A DNA stretch of 64,000 bases, taken from NCBI GenBank assembly GCA_905250115.1, contig CAJNOI010000014.1, positions 726,232 to 790,231 on the forward strand. Direction: 5' to 3'. The position numbers were made by a program, and so were the translations under genes. Of this stretch, positions 21,759 through 32,099 are shown one piece after another. Position 1 is the first letter of the stretch, and each line of letters opens with the position of its first letter. Source of the DNA: Adineta steineri (Eukaryota; Rotifera; Eurotatoria; Adinetida; Adinetidae). Under the pieces are notes generated by a model. The model saw only the letters and a program-made list of their open reading frames with translations. It did not search any database and had not been told where the DNA came from.

Positions 21759-24023
21759 ATGTCTTCATATTGCCTCGCATTTGTGGCACTTATTGCTGTA
21801 ATCAGTACCATCGTTGTTCATGCTGCTTCTGGAAGTAAGTGTACATCTCATGTTCATGGTTACGACGACCCTAAAAGACTATACAGGTCGTAAATTACTC
21901 ATTTGGTAGTCACAGTATTCAGACGGTACATTATGAGTAGAGTTTGGTCAGTTCTTTTTTAATAGGAAACAATCACCGTCCGATCTTCCATGAAAACAAC
22001 TAGAATATCCGAGACTAAGACTGAACTCGACGTGATCTATCGTTTTAGAAGTAGAAAAAAAATGTTTTAATTACAAATCATCACCTTCTCAGAACGTTAA
22101 ACCTATAAGTACATGTGAGATACACAGCCGTTTCGAAAATGATCTTAATAACTACAATTACTTCTCTCTTCACTATAACTATCAATCTCTTTTTGCAAAT
22201 TATTTACCACCCTAATTCCGTAGAAAGACATGCACATAATACAATATAACTAATTTTTTTTGCAGCATTTATCGCAACAGCTTCTGTTTCTTCACACACC
22301 TGTTCAACTACAGATTCAAAAACAATCACGGGCTCATTCATTATGGTCAGTGTAGATTTTGAATTACTGACAGCACACAGAGATTCTATTGTATCATGTT
22401 TTACCAACCAGTTACGATTATCGTCATCTTTAAATATTAAAGTAACAGTGCAAGTGCAAGGAATCGAACGTTTAAGCAATGGTGACTGTCGAGTATCATA
22501 CAAATGCTCAGGAGTAGGTCATCATCCTTCAGCTCTAACTTGTTTGAAAGCAACACCAAATACNNNNNNNNNNTCATCCTTCAGCTCTAACTTGTTTGAA
22601 AGCAACACCAAATACTGATGTGTTCAGAACCATCCTTGGAAAATGTTCACGTTCCCCCGGTGCAAAAGTCGGTATTGGTGGTGGATTGGGCATTGGTCTT
22701 CGACTTGGAGGTGGGCTCTTAGGAGCCGTTGGTGGTTTACTAAACGTAGGTTCCTCTTTAATAGGTGGTTTGATAGCAGCAGTTACCTCTCATACATGCT
22801 CATCTACAGGTTTACAAGGTATCACAGGCTCATTCATTATTGTCAGCGTAGATTTGACATTACTGACAGCACACAGGGATTCTATTGCATTATGTTTTAC
22901 CAACCAGTTACGATCATCATCATCTTTAAATATTAGAGCAGTAGTGCAGTTGCAAGGATTCGAACGATTAGCTAATGGTGACTGTCGAGTATCATACACA
23001 TGCTCCGGAATTGGTCATCATCCTTCAGCTCTAACTTGTTTGAAAGCAACACCAAATACTGATGAATTCAAAACCATCCTTAGAACATGTTCACATTCTT
23101 CTAGTGAGAAAGTTGATGCAGGTTTCGAAGTTGACAGAACCGCAGATGCAGATGTTCAGGTTGATGGAAACGCTGATGTCGATGAACAAACTGGAGTTAA
23201 TGATCAGCTTGACGGTGATGACGACCAAGCCATAGATGAAGTCGATCTAACAGTTGACGATTCAGTGAACATAGATTCGTCTTCAACAGATGGTTCAGTA
23301 GCAGCGGTTACCTCTCATAAATGCTCATCTGATGATTCACACACAATTACGGGCTCACTCGTCATTTGCAATGCAGACAAGATAGCACTGACAGGGCAAA
23401 AGGATTCTATTGGATCGTGTTTTACCAACCAATTACGATTATCATCGTCTTTGAATGTTAAAGCAATAGTGGAAGTACACGAATTCGAACAGTTAGACAA
23501 TGGTGACTGTCGAGTATCGTATAGATGCTCAGGTATTGGTCATCGCCCTTTAGCTCTAACTTGTTTGAAAGCATCACCAATTACTAATATATTCAGAACC
23601 ATACTTGGAAAATGTTCACGTTCTTCTGGTTTGAAAGTTGGTGGTTTACTGAACGTAGGTTCTTCTTTAATAGGTGATTTGATAGCAGCAGTTACCTCTC
23701 ATACATGCTTATCTAAAGATTCAAAAACAATCACTGGCTCATTCATTATTTCCCATGCAGATTTCGCATTACTAACAGAGCAAAAGGGTTCTATTATATC
23801 GTGTTTTACTAGTCAATTACGATTATCGTCATCTTTGAATATTAGAGCAACAGTCCAGGTGAATGGATTGGAACATATAACTAATGGTGAGTGTCGAGTA
23901 TCTTATACATGCTCAGGAATTGGTCATCATCCTTCAGCTCTAACTTGTTTGAAAGGAACACCAAATACTAATGCATTCAAAACCATTCTTGGAAAGTGTT
24001 CGCACTCCAATCATAATGAATGA
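21759..24023 (+). CDS. Secreted protein of four Cys-rich tandem repeats
   Basis: Exon 1 (21759-21834) encodes a clear signal peptide (MSSYCLAFVALIAVISTIVV, then HAAS). After a 431-bp intron, exon 2 starts at 22266. The mature protein has four repeats of about 100 aa, each with six cysteines in the order HTCS, SCFTNQLR, GDCRVSYTCSG, ALTCLK and GKCS, and a conserved GIGHHPSALTC core. Linkers differ: a Gly/Leu-rich stretch (GGGLGIGLRLGGGLLG) after repeat 1, an acidic Asp-rich stretch after repeat 2, and a short one before repeat 4. A 10-base gap at 22564-22573 breaks the frame. The 42 bases before it are repeated directly after it, and collapsing them restores one frame of about 593 aa. Function and family are not recognised; the repeats suggest an extracellular adhesive or lectin-like role. 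Confidence 0.7.
22564..22573. other. Assembly gap with duplicated flanks
   Basis: Ten N bases. The 42 bp at 22522-22563 are identical to 22574-22615, which suggests two contigs that overlap rather than missing sequence. Confidence 0.9.
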
Positions 24024-24809
24024 AATGGTAGTGAGCATGGTGAACGAAGGACACATAAAGTTATAAAGATATAGAGGTTATGTTTCGTATGGTTAAACTG
24101 TGTCTTCTTTTTGTCTTCTCTATTTTCTACTATTCTATGGAGATGGTTCAAAGATTTTCTTTCCTTCGTTGCATTCATGTGTTCATTTTAATTTAACTAG
24201 AATTTCACTTTTTTTGGTCTATAGAGTTTTTCCAGTTTATTATATATGCACATCCGTGACTTTTTCGGAATAAAGGGTGACAGGTAATATAAACAAGAAT
24301 CATCTCATTGGAGTAAATAATCAAGCTCCGATAACAGTGGAGAAAGGAGTTAAAATATCAACTGTGTGTAAGAAATGCTTTTGATGTCTTGTGATAATTG
24401 ATATTTCTTGAACAGAAAGACACTATACATTATAAAGATAGCAAATTCATATTAATGTTTCGTACATATTGCTGCTTCGCTTTATTTCATTTTTATCTAT
24501 AGATCTTAATTGTATCGTATAACTGACGAAATCTTAAATTTTGTAGAGATGGAAACTACTATTGAGCAATGTGATCTTTCACTAATTGATAGAGACGTCA
24601 TCAGAAAAAGTCAGGTAGTTCGGCTCAGCCCTCACAATTTTAAATATTATTTTCCGAATACTTCTCGATGTTTCTTTTGATATAGCATAAAGATATCATA
24701 TATTATTAATTTTTAAAAAAACAGGTTTTACAAAGCTTTTATATTCAGTAAAAGATTTTTTTTCAATGACAGAGCTTTATTTTCATAAAATTCTACTATT
24801 TTTGTTAAA

Positions 24810-24850
24810 GGTGTGGATATTGTTTTAAACATGCACCCACATCCACCCTC
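24810..24850. repeat. Telomere-like fold-back palindrome
   Basis: Left arm GGTGTGGAT (24810-24818); right arm CACCCACATCCACCCTC (24834-24850). Confidence 0.5.
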
Positions 24851-25110
24851 ATCTTCTATAGCTTCCCTAGAATGAAAAGAGTATTAAGTTATCAAAACAT
24901 ATTCCGACGATTTTGAAACATTTTACCAAGTTATTGATAAAAGAAAAGAAGCAATAACACAAGTGTCGCAAGAACGTGATCCATGCGATTGCTTCGAAAG
25001 TATATTGCAATATTTACTGTAATTACTCAAGAGTTGTGAAAATAGTGACAATTTGAGAGAACAGCAAGTTATTTTCATTTGTAAGTAACATCAAGCGACG
25101 AGATGGCTAG

Positions 25111-25156
25111 AGGATGTGGGTGAGTGGGAAATAGAAAAATAACTCCACACCCACAT
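25111..25156. repeat. Telomere-like fold-back palindrome
   Basis: Left arm AGGATGTGGGTGAGTGGG (25111-25128); right arm CTCCACACCCACATT (25143-25157). The arms pair over most of their length around a short A-rich loop. Confidence 0.6.
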
Positions 25157-25348
25157 TATCATTATGCAATACAATATTAGAAATCATGTTTAATTTTCAA
25201 AACAAACTCTTATTTAATTAACAATATTATCGAGCAAATGCTCTATTTTTGTTTGTTTCTTCAATAAAAAAAGTAACGTTATACATTCTATTGCCTACAA
25301 CAACTGTCATTCGAAAGACAAACAATAATAATGAATGTTATATTTTTT

Positions 25349-27201
25349 TTAATTGACAGCAACTGTTGGTATTGCATGTATTTCTGCTTGTGGTCTAATT
25401 ATTGTTCCACGTCGTATTTCACCCCAACCAATTAAACGAAAGCTTTGACCAACACGACGACTTAAGGCTATTTTTTCGGATACTTCGGTACAAACTGGAT
25501 TAGTCAATTGAATTTTAGCTAATTCACCTTGTACATCTACTACACGACCACCAGTACAAAATGATCCAATATTAACCATTAATATTTCATGTTTAGTTAA
25601 TCTAGCAACCTAAAAAAAAATAATTCTTGAAAATTGAAAATTTATTATAGAATTAAGAACAAACCCTTGCACCTCTCCTATCACCTTCAGTTCTTACACC
25701 AACAAGACGTTGAAGAAGAAAATAAGTTATTTGAATTTGTGAATAAATGTCTGGTAATGTTCCAACTTCACCAAGTACTTGACCAACAAGGCGATCAGAA
25801 CGACATAGAGTTGGATCAATTTGTGTACCAACACCAATAAGTCCACCAGGTACAGCAAAAGCAAGATCGTTCTGTTCAGAGTAAAGTGAAACAATTTTTG
25901 ATAAAAGTGGACGATATTGAAGACGACCTTCATTATCTTTTGATACAATACCAGGTCGAACTTCAATTTTTTGACCAACCTAATATATTATATATATATA
26001 TTCCATTTAAATCGCTATTCATAAATTAATAGAATATTTCTTACTTTAAAAACACCTTTTAGAATGCTACCACCAGCTACACCACCTTTCAGATTGTGAA
26101 CTTCGGCACCGGGTTTATTCACATCAAATGAACGAATAACTAGTGATAGAAAGAAAAACAAAAAGCTAAAAGAAAACAAAAAATCATTGTTTCTTATACT
26201 GATCAATCTTGGTTTTGATGTGAAATCACGTATTGGTATTGGAATTTTTCGTGTAATATATTCACAAATAACGTCAATATTGTGTTTAAGTTGTGCACTG
26301 ATTGGAATAATTGGAGCACCTTCAGCATTTGTGCCTAGAAGAAAAAATAAAATAAGATCATCTTCTATTTTTATTCCTAACAAGATATAATAAGTAACCT
26401 TTAACAAAATCTATAATCTGCTGATATTGTTCTTCTGCTTGAACTTTTTTAACAAGATCAATTTTATTTTGTAAGATCAATATTGAATTTAATTTCATTA
26501 TATCAATAGCTGCTAAATGTTCAGATGTTTGTGGTTGTGGACACATTTCATTAGCAGCTGAAAATTAATATAGAAAAAAGACAAATTTTCTTTTTGTGAA
26601 ATTAAAAAATATATTTTACCAATAATTAAAAGAGCAGCATCCATAACAGCGGCACCACTTAACATAGTTGCCATCAGAACATCGTGACCGGGACAATCAA
26701 CAAATGAAACATGTCGAACAAGACGAAATTGACCACCACATCCAGTTCGATCACATGGAAATACATCTTTTTTACTTGAACCAGTTGAACGAAAACGTTC
26801 TGGTCGAGGACATTTCTCATTGTCACATTCGAATATCTATTTATATATGAAGTTTTATTTAAATAAAACAATATTCTTTAGTTTACTTTAACATTAGCAT
26901 AACCTAATTTCATTGTAATATTTTGTTCTTTTTCTTTTTTAAAACGAACTGTTGATACTCCAGAGAGAGATTTTACGATTGTTGATTTACCATGTGCGAC
27001 ATGACCAATCGTACCAATATTAATTGTTGCTTGTCGACTAATTACTTCAGGTGTCAATGGCGATAATTGACTTGGATTCTAAATACAAAATAAAAACATA
27101 CAGAAGATATTCAAAAAGATTTATTGGTTTATATTATTGACCATATTAGCTATAGTTTGTTTGGCCAAATGAGGTTGACCAACCGTCTCATATGCAGTCA
27201 T
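25349..27201 (-). CDS. EIF2S3: Translation initiation factor eIF2 subunit gamma
   Basis: Eight exons on the minus strand: 27142-27201, 26887-27078, 26620-26836, 26399-26557, 26200-26334, 26045-26139, 25665-25979 and 25349-25609, all with GT-AG introns of 49-64 bp. Together they give 477 aa, against 472 aa in human. The GTPase motifs are intact: G1 GHVAHGKST (the Ala is typical of eIF2 gamma), DCPGHD (G3) and NKIDL (G4). A zinc-ribbon insertion has Cys pairs CDNEKC and CDRTGC. Later come [20 protein letters not shown] and the C-terminal [11 protein letters not shown] and NPVCTEV segments. The protein binds GTP and initiator Met-tRNA in the eIF2 complex that delivers it to the 40S ribosome. This is an ordinary single-copy-type housekeeping gene and a good anchor for placing the organism. 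Confidence 0.95.
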
Positions 27202-28669
27202 GATTGATTCTATATATTTTATTTATGAGTTCTATTAAATATTATATAGCTATATATATATAATATTCTGAAAGCATATCGATGAATTACGAAAGTCATC
27301 CACGTATACCGCTATTGGTCGACTAAAATATTGCATCATCCAATTTTTTTAAAATGATGAAACAGCAAAAAAAAGGAAATTTTTTTGACGTGCTTCCGGG
27401 GCAAACATGAAATGGTGAAAACGGTGTTTGTCTGTAGAATTTCATCATTTTAACTAGTTTTCACAGTTTATTTTTAGGTAGACTGGGAAAAAACTTAAAA
27501 ACGTCTCTTTTTCGTTTTTCTCAAAAAACGACGCGTTTATAACAACAATTTTTCGTTCTGTGTGATTCATGAAAAATTGTATAACTATTTTGTAGAAAAT
27601 GTATGATGCGCGTTATCACTCACTAATTATCAGTTAGTGATAGTTGGTTATTTTCTTATCCAATAATACTTTGATTTAATGAAAATATCTGAACGAGAGA
27701 AATAAGAATTATTATTAATTGAAGAAATAAATTAGTGTCGAATACGTAATCGGTAGCAGATGACTAACAAAAAATAAACATTTAGGTTCGCTATTCATTA
27801 TCAATATCCAGGAATTTTCAGTGAAGAAAAATCTTTCTTCTAGCAACAGATAAAACTAAAGTCTAACGAGAAGTATAATAACCGTAGCGATGATGCTATC
27901 AGTGCGTGTCTAGGGTCTTTAAACATGTTATTAGTAGACTTTTTTTCAACGATGTTTTAGTATTCCAAAAGTTCCGTAAATATAATATTGTTCTTTGTTA
28001 TTATTTAATTAGAACAAAAAACCAAGTCTTTCTATCATCAGCTGCAGTAGTATTACTATGGACTGCTGTGCTAAACAACATCAATCTCTTGATACATCCT
28101 TTATTCATTATCTTCTTATAAATATACTTCCAATAAGTGGTATTATATATTGACTTGCTCAATGATCAGTTTAAGATGATCTTACTCGATATTACTTTAC
28201 TTTTCTTGTGAAACTCAGCTCTTGTTTAGTTGTATTGGGTGAACTTTATTAACTGGTGAACGAGTAATATTACTGATAAAATGGTATTTAAAATTATTTC
28301 TTTTAATTTTTTTCTAAATCATAAGTATGTGAATACTTGTCTAATTCAACTTGTAATATAAATGAAACGGAAAAAAAAATTCATCAGCGCACTTCATATC
28401 GATAAAAATTATTTTATCGCTTTCTCGTTTATTTCATTATTTATTTTCGAAATGAGAACAATCTTCTGATGTTCATTTATATTATAAGTCGAATTAGACA
28501 TCTCATGCCGACATTCGTTAACACAATAAAAGTTTCAACAAATCTTAGTGTTACAGATCGTTAACTGTTTAAACACGTTTTTTGGCGACAAATTCAACAT
28601 TTCTAGCGAACGAAATAATTCGATATTTGCCTGGACTGTATATCAAAAGCACATTAGATAGAGAATAGA
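27202..28669. other. Intergenic between eIF2 gamma and the next + genes
   Basis: Likely holds the eIF2 gamma promoter. Short ORFs (such as 27906-28121) show no protein-like features. No repeats recognised. Confidence 0.5.
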
Positions 28670-29005
28670 ATGGATGTGTCATCAGTGAAGAGCAACACTG
28701 ATGATTTTTATGTTGTTAAAAGCGCAGGATACTCAACATTTGAGCTGAAGGTTAGTTTTACATTACGTGAGTCCTTTACTTATCATAATTCGTTTATTAT
28801 ACAAAGAGCAAAAAATCAATTTAAATTGATTGTAAGTTTCTAGGCTCTCAAGCAACGAAATAGATCTAGGCTATTGAGAAAACATAAAGAACGTGAAAAA
28901 GAGAAGAAAAGGGCGCCCTTTTACTATGATAAAAAAGAAAATGATAAAATATGCCTGTTATATTTGTCTAACATAGTTGTTCGGTACTTTTATTATTTAG
29001 TGTAA
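28670..29005 (+). CDS. Small hypothetical protein or 5' exons of the next gene
   Basis: An ATG at 28670 opens 27 codons (ends 28750 before GTTAGT) that join in phase 0 to an exon at 28844, running to a stop at 29003-29005; about 80 aa. The middle is very basic and helical (KQRNRSRLLRKHKEREKEKK). I do not recognise it. Alternatively, a 44-bp intron (about 28957-29000) could splice this region in frame onto the MTEQEK start of the SnoaL-M20 gene as an N-terminal extension. Both models are weak, and transcript data would decide between them. Confidence 0.3.
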
Positions 29006-29007
29006 GA

Positions 29008-31294
29008 ATGACAGAACAGGAGAAGAACAATGTTGAAATCGTCAAAGAATATATGCAAATTAGGTGAATATCTTCTTCTTTAGCGAATATCTAAATGTTG
29101 TGTGAAAAACAACAAATGGTGATAAAAATATATCGTTAACTGTGTCTACATAAAGCATAATTAATAAGTAAACAATATCCATTTATAAATTTATCACTTT
29201 CAAGATGATCAAGACTATATATTGTAGTATAAGAATCTTTTTTTCTGGAGACTACTTTCAATTTGGAGAGATCAAAAATCGTTGTTAGTTTGTGAAAAAT
29301 TATCTCAAAGTTTCTCTCAAACATTTTTTAACTTATCTATATTGGAAGTTAGTATATGAGATCTTTTGATTCTTTCATACAATTTGCAAAAGTAACTGAT
29401 AATAGAAAGTCATTTTTAGGAAAAATTATTGCCTTAGTAGAAAAGGAACTGAACATGTTCTTGTTTAGTTATGATCCGAAACGAGCTACAGCTCAAAATG
29501 TTGCTCATCTTTTGGCTATCGACAACAAGTTTATTGCTCCGACTACCTCTCCTGGAGTATACAACTGTGAAGCATATACTGAAGAACAGAGAAGCAAGTA
29601 TATGTTAGACACTTTTTGAAATTTTGATAGATTCTTTTGATAGAATTAATGAAAAGTATTAACAATTTGCACATCATTACTTTCGATTACATTGCAGCCA
29701 AAGATGATCAAGTTTCTTTAAGATATTCGATCGAGGGCAGTCACAATGGAGAGCCTTACAAAGGTAAGTAGAAATTCTTCTTATATTGACTGCCACATGC
29801 ATTTTTGACCAGGTATTAAGGCTACGGGATACAAAGCCAAATGTACTGCTGCTGGTTTATTCAAATTGGAAAATGGCAAGATTACATTGTGAGTTTGTGT
29901 AAAAATGATTGAGACTTTTTGATACATCAGGCAGCAATCTCTTGACGAGATATATAGAAAGTGAACATACTTTTTCACAAACACAAATCGCGAGAATTAT
30001 TTATTTTTGTACAGCAATTTTTATGTTTAGATTTATCAAAGAATGGGACAAACTAGCTATGTGGAAGCAACTTGGGTTCCCACTTAACGAAGCCACTGCA
30101 GTTAAAATTGATAGCATTACATCGTTTTTGGTAACACCGCCGTCGTTGATGAATACATGTATCGAGAATATTCGACATTACTTGCATGCACAACCTGAAT
30201 TGTCCAATCAGGAAAAGCACACCGCCGCATTCATTGTCAATTGTTTACAAGAAAGTGGTGCAAAGCGCATCATTACTGGATTGGGTGGGTATGGAGTTGC
30301 TGGAGTATTCAGTGGACTTGAAACGGGAACAAGAGTAATGCTACGTGCCGAACTCGATGCTTTACCGATTAGTGAAAGAGGAGAAGAACGAGAATGGTGT
30401 TCGCAAAATGAGCATGTCGCTCATAGTTGTGGTCATGATGGGCACATGGCCATATTGCTTGGTATTGCTAAACGACTTGCCTGCACGCCTCCTACTCGTG
30501 GCGAAGTGGTGTTACTCTTTCAGCCTGCTGAAGAGATTGGAACTGGTGCGAGCGCTGTGATTAACAGTGAAAAGTTCGATACGTCACTGTATCCTGATGT
30601 TGCTTATGCTCTACACAATCAACCTGGGCGTCCCTTCGGCGAGATATCAATAAGAGAAGGAGCATTCGCTTGTGCCTCACGAGGTATGATTGTAAGACTC
30701 TACGGTCGCTGCTCTCATGCTGCTCATCCAGAACAAGGATTGAGTCCAGTACGTACGATGCGTCACTTGTTGGAAGAGTTAGAACAATTGCCACAGCGCT
30801 TGTTTCCATCCGAAGATCTTCGATTAGTGACAGTAGTTCATGCACAATTAGGTGAAGTGAGATTTGGTACAACACCAGGTGAAGCAGTAATAATGGTCAC
30901 ATTGCGAACAGCCACCGATGCTTTGATGCAACCACTTGTAGAGGCTGCACGTGAATCAATTGAACGAATGACTCTAGAAACAGGACTAACCTATGATATT
31001 GAGTTTCAAGATGTCTTTACCGCAGTATTTAACGATGAACAGGCCACAAAAGATGTCATTCATTGTGCACAGAAATGTGGGAAAATGTTATCAGTATTGC
31101 AGGCGCCGAATCGTTGGTCAGAAGATTTTGGTGTTTATTCTGCTGTATGCCGTTGTGCTATGTTTCTTTTAGGTGCGGGTGAAGCGACGTCTGTTCTGCA
31201 TGATTCAGCTTACGACTTTCCCGACGCACTTATTGAACATGGAGTGGAAATGTTCTGGGCATTGTTGAACGAACAACGGTTGTTCGACAACTGA
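29008..31294 (+). CDS. SnoaL-like domain fused to M20 amidohydrolase
   Basis: Exons 29008-29063, 29469-29603, 29657-29763, 29813-29888 and 30031-31294 join in frame to about 545 aa. The second donor may instead be at 29598. Residues 1-140 read as an SnoaL/NTF2-like domain: MTEQEKNNVEIVKEYMQISY, NVAHLLAIDNKFIAPTTSPG, a DDQVSLRYSIEGSHNGEPYK strand pair, GKIT and KEWDKLAMWKQLG. The last exon continues without a break into an M20 (M20D) amidohydrolase: AELDALPISE, the metal-binding CGHDGHM, LLFQPAEEIGTG and ALHNQPG. M20D enzymes cleave N-acyl or indole-acetyl amino-acid amides using two metals. The M20 part is one exon and richer in GC than its surroundings, which fits bacterial origin (inference). 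No signal peptide. How the two domains act together is unknown. Confidence 0.75.
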
Positions 31295-32099
31295 GAAGAA
31301 ACATAATTGACTTAAGCGCAATCATTAACACTTTTAGATTTTTTGTCTTTTTAATAGAAAAATAATTTTAATTAGAAAATAAATTCACCAATTCTTAGCA
31401 CAATTTGAGACTTTTTTAAGTTCAATATATTCCTTTTTTGTTCTTCTGAAGGTATTCTATTGGATGTGAGTGTGTAATAACACCCATTTTAGAGAATTTG
31501 GGCTCTGGTCGTCGATGCATCCTAAAATGCTCTTTCAAACAAAAACCAAAGCAAATATATAGAGTGAACCTCTTCTAGAAATTCAGGGTTGCAAAATATG
31601 CTATTGTTTACCCTGCATTGGCGAACATATCCTGAAAGTTTTATGCAATTTGAACATTTCCGGGTCGAAATCGGTTTATGAAGAGGCGAGATGACCTTAA
31701 CTTAGTCGATGATTCATTCTGCTTTGATTGAATGAATATGTTGAAGGTGTTGCACGTATAATAAACTTATCAATTCATTTTAGATATTTATATGAGTTAC
31801 GAAAAACAGAAGAAAGTCACACCCATCCTCAAGAGAATAAGTATGATTATTTAATTTTCGTATTATTAATTAGAATAAAAAAGAGAGATTTGTAAGCATG
31901 GAGTACATAGGCAGACATAGCAAAGAAATAGCAAGAAAGGTTTATTATATTTTTTGATATTTATCGTGTTCACTACAATGATTAGAGAAGAATTTTGAAA
32001 GTAAACATTAATTATGACAAGATGATTGTCATATATCATATGATCAATCGATACTCATATTCGGATGTTTGATCTTCGTTCTTCGAAGTCATTTAAGAA
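31295..32099. other. Intergenic
   Basis: The SnoaL-M20 gene (+) and the membrane-protein gene (-) converge here. Holds a short fold-back (31461-31488) and a C-rich half-copy, CACACCCATCCTC (31818-31830). Confidence 0.5.
31461..31488. repeat. Short telomere-like fold-back
   Basis: Left arm TGGATGTGAGTGTG (31461-31474); right arm AACACCCATT. The arms are short and imperfect. Confidence 0.4.

Larger units (their letters stand above)
24024..25348. other. Intergenic with two fold-backs
   Basis: AT-rich with two telomere-like palindromes (24810-24850, 25111-25156). No gene seen. Confidence 0.5.

Noticed and set aside
14541-28925. GGCGCCCTTTT motif near 14548 and again near 28909
   Set aside because: The shared stretch is only about 12 bp in purine-rich surroundings and could be chance.
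29136-29324. Minus-strand ORF inside the first intron of the SnoaL-M20 gene
   Set aside because: AT-rich, no protein-like features and within an intron that splices in frame.
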